DNA of 7,251 nucleotides from Candidatus Methylomirabilota bacterium (GCA_016199025.1 JACQHM010000286.1:1-7251); one strand, 5' to 3'; shown: positions 1 through 6,152, numbered from the stretch's first letter. Numbers and translations: made by a program. Notes: generated by a model from the sequence alone, not told the origin.

Positions 1-390
1 ATGGGGGAGGACCTCCCTGATCAGGCGGATGACGCTCAGGAGGGTGAGCCGGAACGCTCCCTGCCAGTGCTCGTCAGTCAGTTCTTCGAAGATGCCTGTC
101 GGGGGGCCGCCGGCGTTGTTCACCAAGATGTCGATCCGGCCGAAGGCTGCTGCTGTCTGTCCCACCAGGTTTTTGATGTCCTCATCCTGCGTCACGTCGG
201 CCCGGATGGGGAGGACCACGCCGCCGCTGGACATCCTGATCTCGTCCGCCGCTTTCTTCAGGGCATCCTCGTTCCGCGAGCAGATGGCAACCTTCGCCCC
301 TTCTTGCGCTAATCGAAGGGCGGCCGCCTTGCCGATCCCCTTGCTGGCGGCTGCCACAATAGCCCCTTTGCCCTTCAGCCCGAGATCCAT
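1..390 (-). CDS. Short-chain dehydrogenase/reductase (SDR), N-terminal 130 residues, cut by window edge
   Basis: Translation from the ATG at 390 down to base 1 stays open and gives 130 residues of a classical SDR, an NAD(P)-dependent cytoplasmic oxidoreductase of the FabG-like type. The Rossmann start is visible (GAIVAAASKGIGKAAA, residues 9-24), as are the acidic/basic turn after beta-2 (CSRNEDAL, 37-44), the adenine-contacting D65-V66, and the structural NNAG motif (91-94). The catalytic Ser, Tyr and Lys lie beyond the left edge, so activity cannot be judged. The usual TGxxxGxG is AAxxxGxG here (A13, A14), a variant I know from a subgroup of SDRs annotated as 3-oxoacyl-ACP reductases. Overlapping GGAGG sites end 4 and 7 nt before the ATG and support this start. 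It is the third gene of the minus-strand operon, 58 nt after the M24 gene. The substrate is unknown. Confidence 0.9.
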   Translation of the reverse strand, partial: MDLGLKGKGAIVAAASKGIGKAAALRLAQEGAKVAICSRNEDALKKAADEIRMSSGGVVLPIRADVTQDEDIKNLVGQTAAAFGRIDILVNNAGGPPTGIFEELTDEHWQGAFRLTLLSVIRLIREVLPH

Positions 391-394
391 CAAT

Positions 395-402
395 CCTCCT
401 CC
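395..402 (-). promoter_or_regulatory. Overlapping Shine-Dalgarno sites of the SDR gene at the foot of a hairpin
   Basis: On the minus strand GGAGGAGG offers two SD registers, 7 and 4 nt before the ATG at 390. The upstream register shares bases 401-402 with the edge of the G/C hairpin repeat, so folding of the repeat in the mRNA could limit ribosome access. The effect on translation is inference. Confidence 0.5.
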
Positions 403-443
403 CCCACCCTCCCCCTTGATGGGGGAGGGGATGGGTGGGGGTG
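401..443. repeat. G/C-tract palindromic repeat, copy 1
   Basis: Runs of C are followed by a TTGAT centre and then runs of G, forming an imperfect hairpin with CCCTCCCCC opposite GGGGGAGGG as its core stem. It fills most of the gap between the M24 stop (449) and the SDR start (390). It matches the copy near 5091-5137 almost base for base from the core through the trailing GGGTGGGGGTG. The G-rich arm on the plus strand has four G-tracts separated by A, AT and T, a quadruplex-compatible pattern. There is no T-tract, so it is not a canonical terminator. It is probably a dispersed intergenic repeat. Confidence 0.75.
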
Positions 444-448
444 GACCA

Positions 449-1576
449 CTAGTCCAGCTCGAGCTGCTTCGGATAGCGGGTCAGATTCCGGCAGCCGGCC
501 GCCTCGACGACGACCATGTCCTCAATCCTGATGCCGCCGATCCCCGAGTAGTAGAGCCCCGGCTCCACGGTGACCACGTTCCCCTTCTGGAGGACAGAGC
601 CTTTGAGACTGATCCGGGGAGGCTCGTGGATCTCCAGGCCGACACCATGCCCCGTCCCGTGAAAAAAGCCCTGCATCCTCCCCTGCTCGTGCTTCGTCTC
701 GAAGCCGGCCTTCTCCAGGACGGCTGCCACCTCCTGGTGGACGGCCCGCCCATCGGCCCCATCCCGGACCAGGGCGATCCCCCTCTCTTGAGCGGCCAAG
801 ACCGCCTCGTACATCCGCTTCAACGGATCGGGGGCCTTCCCCTTGACGACGGTCCGGGTCATGTCGGCGAAGTAGCCCGTCCTGGCCGAGCGGGGGAAGA
901 GGTCCAGGACGATGGCCTGGTTCGACCTCAAGGGCCCGGAGCCGATGTGATGAGGATCGACGGCATCCTCCCCACCGGCAACGATGGTGCGGTGGGCGAC
1001 ACACTCCCCTTCCAAAAACGTCCGGTGGATCGCCTGGCGGACCCGCTCGGAGGTTAACACCTTCCCTTCATAATAGAGGAGGCCGTCGTGGACCTCGCTC
1101 TCCCAGATCATCCGGACCGCCTCGTCGCACCCCCGTTCGATCCAACGCTGGGTCTCCTCGATAGAGACGATCTCCTCTTCGGTCTTCACCAGTCGCTCCT
1201 CAAAGAAAGGAGACCGCTTAAAGGTCAGGTGGAACCCCCGCTCCCTGAGAGGATCGGCGTACTGGATGGCAAAGTCCCCCGGGACAAGGAGACGCTTCGC
1301 CCCTACCTCCTCCAACAGCTCGACCAGGATGTCCACGAAGGAGGGTTCCTTCAGCCCCTTTTGCTTGGCCCGTTCCTCATAGTCAACCAGGCGGAGGACC
1401 CGATCAACCCTGGCCTCCGCCTTGGCCCGGTCCAGCTCCAGGTCCGTCGTCGCCAGGAGCTTCGCTTCCCTCGTCTGAACGAAGATGAACGGATCAGGGG
1501 CCCAAAACCGCGTCGCATAGTAGAGGTCGGCGTTCTGCTCGCTGGCATCGACCATCAGGATGGCGTCATGTTCCAT
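449..1576 (-). CDS. M24 family metallopeptidase (Xaa-Pro peptidase/creatinase fold), 375 aa
   Basis: This is a pita-bread-fold metalloenzyme; family members cleave N-terminal Xaa-Pro bonds or Xaa-Pro dipeptides, and some act on small C-N substrates such as creatine. The N-terminal creatinase-like domain covers about residues 1-125, and the catalytic domain about 130-375. All five expected metal ligands are present: D225, D238 (ADMTRT), H310 (GTGHGVG), E338 (VEPG) and E352 (IED). The supporting histidines at 209-210 and H317 are also there, so it should be active with two divalent metals. Length is normal for single-chain bacterial Xaa-Pro peptidases. No signal peptide is seen, so it is likely cytoplasmic. 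The ATG lies 4 nt after the aldehyde dehydrogenase stop with no clear SD site, which suggests translational coupling. Pairing with two oxidoreductases makes a catabolic amide or peptide substrate plausible, but this is inference. Confidence 0.93.
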   Translation of the reverse strand: MEHDAILMVDASEQNADLYYATRFWAPDPFIFVQTREAKLLATTDLELDRAKAEARVDRVLRLVDYEERAKQKGLKEPSFVDILVELLEEVGAKRLLVPGDFAIQYADPLRERGFHLTFKRSPFFEERLVKTEEEIVSIEETQRWIERGCDEAVRMIWESEVHDGLLYYEGKVLTSERVRQAIHRTFLEGECVAHRTIVAGGEDAVDPHHIGSGPLRSNQAIVLDLFPRSARTGYFADMTRTVVKGKAPDPLKRMYEAVLAAQERGIALVRDGADGRAVHQEVAAVLEKAGFETKHEQGRMQGFFHGTGHGVGLEIHEPPRISLKGSVLQKGNVVTVEPGLYYSGIGGIRIEDMVVVEAAGCRNLTRYPKQLELD

Positions 1577-1580
1577 GGCT

Positions 1581-3071
1581 CTAGCGCATCACGAAGGGAT
1601 CGCCGATGGGACCCCCCGTCTCCACCCAGACGCTCTTCAGTTGGGTGTACTCCCTCAAGACTTCGAAGCCGTTCTCCTTCCCGATGCCGCTCTCCTTGTA
1701 GCCCCCAAAGGGGGAGGAGAAGGCCAGGGTCCGGTAGGTATTGACCCAGACGGTCCCGGCCTGAAGCTCCTTGGCCAGCCGGTGCACCCGCTTCACATCC
1801 TGGGTCCACAGCCCGGCCGCCAGGCCATACCGCACGTCGTTCGCCATCTGGATCACTTCCTCCTCAGTCCTGAAGCGGATGACCGAGACGACGGGGCCGA
1901 AGATCTCCTCCTGGGCGATCCGCATGTGGTTCTCGACATCCACGAAGACCGTCGGCTTGACAAAGTAGCCTTTTTTCAGCTCGGGGTCCGTGGGTGGCTC
2001 ACCGCCATAAACGAGCTTGGCCCCCTCCTCCTTCCCGATCTCGACGTACGTGAGGACCTTCTCCCGCTGGTCTTTGAAGGCCAAGGGCCCCATCTCTGTC
2101 CCCCAGCTCGTGGGGTCCCCCATCTTGATCGTCTTCGCCCGGGCGACCAGCTTCTCGACAAACCGGTCGTGGATCGATTCATGGAGGAAGAGACGGGAGC
2201 CGGCGATGCAGGTCTGACCCGTCGCGGCAAAGATCCCGGCCATGGCGCCGTTTACGGCACTGTCGAGATCGGCATCCTCGAAGACGATGTTCGGGGATTT
2301 CCCGCCGAGCTCCAGGGTGACCCGGGCCAGGTGGTCGGCCGCCGACTTGGCCACGAGCTTCCCGGTCTCGCAGCCGCCGGTAAAGGCGATCTTCCCCACA
2401 AGCTGGTGCTTCGTCAAGGCCGCCCCGGCCTTCTCGCCGAAGCCGGTCACAACGTTCACCGCCCCCGGTGGGAACCCTGCCTCTTCGACGAGCTGGATGA
2501 ACTCCAGGGCGGAGACGGAGGTGATCTCTGAGGGCTTGATGACGACCGTGTTGCCGGCGGCCAGAGCTGGAGCCAGCTTGATGGAGGTGAGATACAGGGG
2601 CGAGTTCCAGGGGATGATCGCCCCCACCACCCCGATCGGTTCCCTGAGCGTGTAGTTCAAGATGGTCGGCTTATCCGTCGGGATCACCTCGCCGTGGATC
2701 TTGTCGGCCCACCCGGCGAAGTAGTAGTAGCAGTCAGGGATCGCCTTCAGTTGGAAGGTCGTTTCCCGGATGATCTTCCCATTGTCCGTCGTCTCGATCC
2801 TGGCCAGCCGCTCCGCATGCTGGGCGATCAAATCCCCCAGACGCCGGAGGAGTTGACCCCGCTGGCCGCCCGTCAGGCTTTTCCATTCCTTGCTCTCGAA
2901 GGCCTCCCGAGCCGCCCGGACGGCCCGATCGACGTCTTCTTCTCCTCCTTCAGGAAGCAGGGCCCAGGCCTCACCCGTGTAAGGATTGACGGTCTCGAAA
3001 CACTTGCCCGAGGCCGCCTCCTCCCACCTTCCGTTGATGGAGAGCTTGTACCGCTTCAGCTCCTTTGCCAT
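1581..3071 (-). CDS. NAD-dependent aldehyde dehydrogenase, 496 aa
   Basis: This is a complete member of the ALDH superfamily, oxidising an aldehyde to the acid with NAD(P)+ in the cytoplasm. Expected residues are all visible: PWN with N156 for the oxyanion hole, K179 and E182 in VIKPSE, the FTGG turn (230-233), general base E254 in LELGGK, nucleophile C288 in GQTC, and E389 in EEIFGPV. A glutamate in the KPSE position usually goes with NAD+ preference. Length is typical. The start is well supported by AGGAGG 6 nt upstream of the ATG at 3071. It is the first gene of the operon, 4 nt before the M24 gene. It resembles the broad betaine-aldehyde/semialdehyde dehydrogenase group, and the natural aldehyde cannot be named from sequence. 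Confidence 0.95.
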   Translation of the reverse strand: MAKELKRYKLSINGRWEEAASGKCFETVNPYTGEAWALLPEGGEEDVDRAVRAAREAFESKEWKSLTGGQRGQLLRRLGDLIAQHAERLARIETTDNGKIIRETTFQLKAIPDCYYYFAGWADKIHGEVIPTDKPTILNYTLREPIGVVGAIIPWNSPLYLTSIKLAPALAAGNTVVIKPSEITSVSALEFIQLVEEAGFPPGAVNVVTGFGEKAGAALTKHQLVGKIAFTGGCETGKLVAKSAADHLARVTLELGGKSPNIVFEDADLDSAVNGAMAGIFAATGQTCIAGSRLFLHESIHDRFVEKLVARAKTIKMGDPTSWGTEMGPLAFKDQREKVLTYVEIGKEEGAKLVYGGEPPTDPELKKGYFVKPTVFVDVENHMRIAQEEIFGPVVSVIRFRTEEEVIQMANDVRYGLAAGLWTQDVKRVHRLAKELQAGTVWVNTYRTLAFSSPFGGYKESGIGKENGFEVLREYTQLKSVWVETGGPIGDPFVMR

Positions 3072-3077
3072 CGTGAA

Positions 3078-3083
3078 CCTCCT
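3078..3083 (-). promoter_or_regulatory. Shine-Dalgarno of the aldehyde dehydrogenase gene
   Basis: A perfect AGGAGG on the minus strand lies 6 nt before the ATG at 3071. It fixes this start and implies strong initiation for the first gene of the operon. Confidence 0.85.
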
Positions 3084-3163
3084 AACGCTATGAGGTTGAT
3101 GTCATACTTCCTCGACCCTGCATAGAAAGAGACAGGCTCGAACCCGAACCAGCGAGAGAGGAT

Positions 3164-3192
3164 ATTCTACTCCAGAATTTCGAGGAAATCAA
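3164..3192 (-). promoter_or_regulatory. Sigma-70-like promoter of the ALDH-M24-SDR operon
   Basis: On the minus strand, TTGATT (3192-3187) is separated by exactly 17 nt from TAGAAT (3169-3164). The boxes match 4/6 and 5/6 of the consensus. Transcription would begin near 3157 and give a leader of about 86 nt before the ALDH start. No operator is obvious around it. The call is by consensus match only. Confidence 0.55.
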
Positions 3193-3233
3193 CGCCGAGG
3201 CACAGAGAATCTAAGATAAGCCTGCTGCTCCGC

Positions 3234-3269
3234 TCTTGGGGCCTTCCTGAGGTGCCAGGGCTCCCAAGA
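3234..3269. repeat. Inverted repeat, 7-bp arms
   Basis: TCTTGGG (3234-3240) is complementary to CCCAAGA (3263-3269), with 22 nt between. It is the first of three adjacent inverted repeats in the divergent spacer. Function is unknown. Confidence 0.5.
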
Positions 3270-3307
3270 AATCCCCCCCCTTTGGGAAAGGGGGGCACGG
3301 GGGGATT
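3270..3307. repeat. G/C-tract palindrome with 9-bp perfect stem
   Basis: CCCCCCTTT (3275-3283) pairs with AAAGGGGGG (3287-3295) around a GGG loop. The outer right flank GGGGGGATT (3299-3307) mirrors AATCCCCCC at 3270-3278. The left arm thus seems to have lost one spacer and C-run relative to the right, as in a partly eroded longer palindrome. It is a different family from the repeats at 401 and 5091. There is no T-tract for a canonical terminator. Confidence 0.65.
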
Positions 3308-3309
3308 GC

Positions 3310-3330
3310 CCCCTGACGACGGGTCAGGGG
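3310..3330. repeat. Inverted repeat, 8-bp arms
   Basis: CCCCTGAC (3310-3317) is perfectly complementary to GTCAGGGG (3323-3330) across a 5-nt loop. It follows the preceding palindrome directly. It could be part of the same repeat unit or a separate regulatory hairpin. Confidence 0.55.
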
Positions 3331-3462
3331 ACTCGGAGGGTTAGTCCCGTCTCTTCGTCAGATGGTCCCTCTGAGGCCCAACGTCAGCGACGATAGCCCT
3401 ATCTCAAATTGTCTGCCTGAGGCGCAGGCGGCTTGCGACGAACTCCCAGGGGTGGTACTATC

Positions 3463-3942
3463 GTGAGCATGCTGCGTTGGGTTTGGCCAGTCTGTCTTGC
3501 CATTGTCGGTCTCTTCTTGCTGATCGGCAAGGGCCGGTGGAACGTTCTGGATGGCGTAAGCCTCCTCATGCATGAAGCCGGCCATCTCCTGTTCTCCTTC
3601 CTCGGAGTGTTCATCCAGATCCTTGGAGGGACACTCCTGCAACTGGTGATGCCCATCAGCTTTCTGATCTACTTCTGGAGGCAAAGGCAGGTCGCCGGAG
3701 CGCAGTTTGGTCTGTTCTGGCTGGGGCAAAACCTCATCAACGTTGGCGTGTACGTGGCCGACGCCAGGTCCCAGGCGTTGCCCCTGATCGGTGACGGCCT
3801 GCACGATTGGGCGTACTTGTTAGGGCGAATGGGGTTGCTTCAGCAGGATCAGGTGATCGCGTCGATGTTCTATGTTTTGGCGGTAGTCGCCTTTGGAGGG
3901 ATGTTCCTGGTACCGTTCTGGATCGGCGAGGAGCATGGGTGA
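3463..3942 (+). CDS. Small membrane protein with HEAGH metalloprotease-like motif, 159 aa
   Basis: This is an uncharacterised integral membrane protein. Hydrophobic segments are at about 8-22, 42-70 (probably two passes), 77-98 and 131-154. The zinc-binding-type motif HEAGH (37-41) lies just before or inside the second segment, as in intramembrane metalloproteases. It is followed by GGTLLQ (55-60), GQNLINVGVYVADAR (88-102), LPL (106-108) and HDW (114-116). D100, H114 or D115 could be a third metal ligand. I recall similar unnamed proteins sharing these motifs in diverse bacteria, but no function. The start is GTG at 3463, with GGTGG 7 nt upstream; the TTG at 3433 and ATG at 3469 are alternatives. 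Its GTGA overlap with the next gene implies coupled translation and a shared role. It could instead be a non-catalytic membrane protein. Confidence 0.8.
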   Translation: MSMLRWVWPVCLAIVGLFLLIGKGRWNVLDGVSLLMHEAGHLLFSFLGVFIQILGGTLLQLVMPISFLIYFWRQRQVAGAQFGLFWLGQNLINVGVYVADARSQALPLIGDGLHDWAYLLGRMGLLQQDQVIASMFYVLAVVAFGGMFLVPFWIGEEHG

Positions 3943-5069
3943 GCATGAAGATGATCGGGGTCAAACGAGAAGCCCTGATGGTGCTGGTTTCGCCCCTCAT
4001 CCGCCTCTATCAACGCCATCAGAAGTATGCTGCGGTGGCCTTCTTTTTCGGCGGCGTCGCCTACGACAGCCTCACCCTCACCCGCATCGACCGCATGTTC
4101 GACAATCTGTTCCTCCTCGCCTACATCGTCCTCCTCGGGGGGCTGATCGTCATCGTCGGACGGGTTCAGACCGGACAACTCAATCACCCTCGCATCCGTC
4201 AGTACGAACGGTTCTATCCCCTTGTTCTTCAATTCCTCCTCGGTGGTTTGTTCAGTGCCTACACGGTGTTCTATTTCCAGAGCGTCTCATTGACCAAGAC
4301 GGTGATCTTCTTCGGCATCCTCGTGTTTCTGCTGGTCGCAAACGAGAGGCTCGAAGAACGATTGACCAACCTCACCCTCCTTGTGACGCTGTACTTCTTC
4401 GCCACGTTTTCCTTCTTCATCTTCTTCATCCCCGTGCTCATCGGCGTCATGAGTCGGTGGACGTTCCTCCTCGGCGCGGTGCTGAGCCTTGCCCTGGTCG
4501 CCGGGGTCTTGTTCCTGATCTACCGGAGGCTCTTTGCCACGGCCCGACGAGACATCCTTCGAAGCGGCACCTCGGTCTTTGGGCTCTTGGCGCTGCTGCT
4601 CCTCTTCTACAGCATGAACTGGATCCCCCCGGTGCCGCTGTCACTGAAATTCGGGGGCGTGTATCACGACGTCCGTCGCGAAGGCTCGGTCTATCACCTG
4701 ACCTTCGAAAAGCCACCCTGGTATCGGTTCTGGAAAACGTCGGAGAATCCGTTCCGCTACCGGCCCGGGGACCGCGTCTACTGCTTTGCGTCCGTCTTTG
4801 CGCCCACCGCCCTCAAGACGAAGATCTTTCACGAATGGCAACGCTACGACGAGCAGAGCCAACGGTGGGTGAGGACCGACCTGCGTGGCTACACCGTCAC
4901 TGGCGGACGGGGCGGCGGCTATCGCGGGTACACCTTCAAGGAGTTCATCTCGCCGGGCCGATGGCGGGTAAATGTGAAGACGCCCGAAGGGCTTCTGTTG
5001 GGGCGGATCAGCTTTCAGGTCGCCCTAGCGAGTGAAGCGGCTCTGGAGTTTGTAACGATTCAGAGATAG
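3939..5069 (+). CDS. Multi-spanning membrane protein with C-terminal DUF2914-like domain, 376 aa
   Basis: There are about seven hydrophobic segments (near 31-48, 56-74, 93-113, 120-134, 146-169, 175-195 and 211-229), joined by short basic loops. A soluble tail of about 147 residues follows. Residues 278-361 fit my recollection of the DUF2914 pattern: DRVYCFASVF (278-287), HEW (298-300), then a G/R/Y-rich stretch (316-331), PGRWRVNV (339-346) and a final LLLGRISFQV (352-361). DUF2914 has no established function; the tail probably sits on one face of the membrane as a sensing or binding module. GTG at 3939 is preferred because it overlaps the upstream stop as GTGA, with GAGGAG 5 nt before it; ATG at 3945 is possible. 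It is the second gene of the cassette with the HEAGH protein. A longer open frame to 3807 overlaps the real upstream gene and is rejected. Confidence 0.85.
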   Translation: MSMKMIGVKREALMVLVSPLIRLYQRHQKYAAVAFFFGGVAYDSLTLTRIDRMFDNLFLLAYIVLLGGLIVIVGRVQTGQLNHPRIRQYERFYPLVLQFLLGGLFSAYTVFYFQSVSLTKTVIFFGILVFLLVANERLEERLTNLTLLVTLYFFATFSFFIFFIPVLIGVMSRWTFLLGAVLSLALVAGVLFLIYRRLFATARRDILRSGTSVFGLLALLLLFYSMNWIPPVPLSLKFGGVYHDVRREGSVYHLTFEKPPWYRFWKTSENPFRYRPGDRVYCFASVFAPTALKTKIFHEWQRYDEQSQRWVRTDLRGYTVTGGRGGGYRGYTFKEFISPGRWRVNVKTPEGLLLGRISFQVALASEAALEFVTIQR

Positions 5070-5083
5070 CCGGGCCCAACGGT

Positions 5084-5143
5084 CTCGCATCCCCTCCCAC
5101 CCCTCCCCCTTGAAGGGGGAGGGGACGGGTGGGGGTGAGCGAG
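5084..5143. repeat. G/C-tract palindromic repeat, copy 2, with CTCGC/GCGAG base
   Basis: The core (5091-5137) matches copy 1 at 401-443, with a TTGAA centre instead of TTGAT. The stem pairs CCCCT-CCCCC with GGGGG-AGGGG, continues with CCC/GGG and CCCC/GGGG across small mismatches, and is closed by CTCGC (5084-5088) and GCGAG (5139-5143). Each strand carries four G-tracts with 1-2 nt loops. It sits between convergent genes ending at 5069 and 5170, where it could slow or end transcription from both sides, but there is no T-tract on either strand. Confidence 0.8.
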
Positions 5144-5169
5144 AAGGGGCCAATCCGGCTGAACGCTTC

Positions 5170-6138
5170 TTACGGGATTAACAGGACTTTCCCCGTGGTC
5201 TGGCGGCCCTCCAGCCGGCGATGGGCCTCGGCGGCCTCGGCCAGGGGAAACGTCTGCTCAATCCGCAGTTTGAGCTGGCCGGATTTCACCCAGCCAAGGA
5301 CATCCCCGGCCCGCTGGAGCAACTCCTCCCGGGTGATGGTATAATGTCCGAGGGTCGGGCGTGTGAGAAAGAGGGAGCCTTTCGCGCTCAACACGATCGG
5401 GTCGAAGGAGGGCACCGGCCCGCTGGATTGGCCGAAGAGGACCAGATACCCCCGAGGCGCCAGCACGTTCAGGCTCTTTTCAAAGGTCGTTTGGCCGACC
5501 GAATCATACACCACGTTCACGCCCTGCCCGTTGGTCAACCGTTTCACTTCGGCTTCAAAGTCCTGCTCGGTGTACAGGATGACGGCATCCGCCCCGGCCT
5601 CTTTGGCCAGTTGGGCTTTGGCCTCGGTCGAGACCGTGCCGAATACCCGGGCGCCGAGACGCTTGGCCATCTGCACCAGGAGGAGCCCGACACCGCCCGC
5701 CGCGGCATGGACCAGGGCGGTGTCGCCACGCTTCAGCGGATAGGTGGTGCGCGTCAGGTAATGCGCCGTCATGCCTTGGAGCATGGCCGCGGCGGCGGTT
5801 TTCGTATCCACACCCTCGGGGAGTTTGACCAGCCGTGCCGCAGGGACAACGGCATATTCGGCATACGCGCCTGGCACCCCGGTATAGGCTACGCGGTCGC
5901 CTATCTGGATGTCTCGGACGTGAGACCCCACAGCCGTGACCACCCCTGCCGCTTCCACGCCCGGGGTAAAGGGCAGCGGCATTTTATAGAGGCCTGCACG
6001 ATGGTAGGTATCAATGTAGTTTAAGCCGCTGGCCTCGATCCGCACCAGCCCCTCCTCGGCCCCCGGGGTGGGGGTTGGCACCTCTTCAGAGCGGAGCACG
6101 TCGGGACCACCAGGTTCATGGACACGGATGGCTTTCAT
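5170..6138 (-). CDS. qor: NADPH:quinone oxidoreductase (zeta-crystallin type MDR), 322 aa
   Basis: This is a cytoplasmic medium-chain reductase of the quinone oxidoreductase subgroup; relatives reduce quinones or activated alkenes with NADPH. The N-terminal GroES-like domain (about 1-125) carries the QOR-type NYIDTYHRAGLY (40-51) and PFTPGVEAAGVV (56-67). QGMTAHYL (121-128) leads into the Rossmann domain, with HAAAGGVG (144-151) binding the dinucleotide. The tail RRLEGRQTTGKVLL (307-320) is also typical. The protein contains no cysteine, so neither the catalytic nor structural zinc site of alcohol dehydrogenases exists, as expected for this subgroup. Length is normal. The start is fixed by AGGAGG 8 nt upstream. 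It appears monocistronic with its own promoter and is divergent from the SWIM gene. The physiological substrate is unknown. Confidence 0.93.
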   Translation of the reverse strand: MKAIRVHEPGGPDVLRSEEVPTPTPGAEEGLVRIEASGLNYIDTYHRAGLYKMPLPFTPGVEAAGVVTAVGSHVRDIQIGDRVAYTGVPGAYAEYAVVPAARLVKLPEGVDTKTAAAAMLQGMTAHYLTRTTYPLKRGDTALVHAAAGGVGLLLVQMAKRLGARVFGTVSTEAKAQLAKEAGADAVILYTEQDFEAEVKRLTNGQGVNVVYDSVGQTTFEKSLNVLAPRGYLVLFGQSSGPVPSFDPIVLSAKGSLFLTRPTLGHYTITREELLQRAGDVLGWVKSGQLKLRIEQTFPLAEAAEAHRRLEGRQTTGKVLLIP

Positions 6139-6146
6139 CTTTCACA

Positions 6147-6152
6147 CCTCCT
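6147..6152 (-). promoter_or_regulatory. Shine-Dalgarno of the quinone oxidoreductase gene
   Basis: A perfect AGGAGG on the minus strand lies 8 nt before the ATG at 6138 and confirms that start. Confidence 0.85.

Larger units (their letters stand above)
3072..3462. other. Divergent intergenic region, 391 nt
   Basis: This spacer separates the minus-strand ALDH operon from the plus-strand HEAGH/DUF2914 pair. The ALDH side carries the promoter and leader. The centre carries three successive inverted repeats (3234-3269, 3275-3295, 3310-3330). The plus-gene side has a short inverted repeat, GATAG-CC-CTATC (3392-3403), a small GCCTG/CAGGC hairpin (3415-3429), and weak promoter-like boxes just before the start codon. 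I see no convincing gene or RNA gene in it. Confidence 0.7.

Noticed and set aside
29..1057. Long plus-strand open frame (342 codons) and similar ones at 1560-2531, 3893-5035 and 5221-6024
   Set aside because: They lie opposite or out of frame with clearly recognised genes, are rich in P/R/G, show no family motif and lack ribosome sites; high GC explains their length.
3130..3155. tRNA T-arm-like stretch (GGTTCGGGTTCGAGCC on the minus strand)
   Set aside because: No acceptor, D or anticodon arms are found around it, so it is not a tRNA; even a remnant is unconvincing.
3191..3210. GCCGAGGCACAGAG-like purine-rich motif resembling common intergenic repeats
   Set aside because: Only one short copy occurs in the window, so a repeat cannot be supported.
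3392..3403. GATAG-CC-CTATC as a regulator operator
   Set aside because: 5-bp arms occur easily by chance and no second copy or regulator gene is present; noted only in the spacer description.
3358..3804. Minus-strand open frame opposite the HEAGH gene
   Set aside because: It has no recognisable motif or SD site and is hydrophilic shadow sequence of a well-supported membrane protein gene.
5091..5137. Intrinsic bidirectional terminator at repeat copy 2
   Set aside because: The hairpin is strong but neither strand has a T-tract after it, and a near copy lies inside an operon, so it is listed as a repeat.
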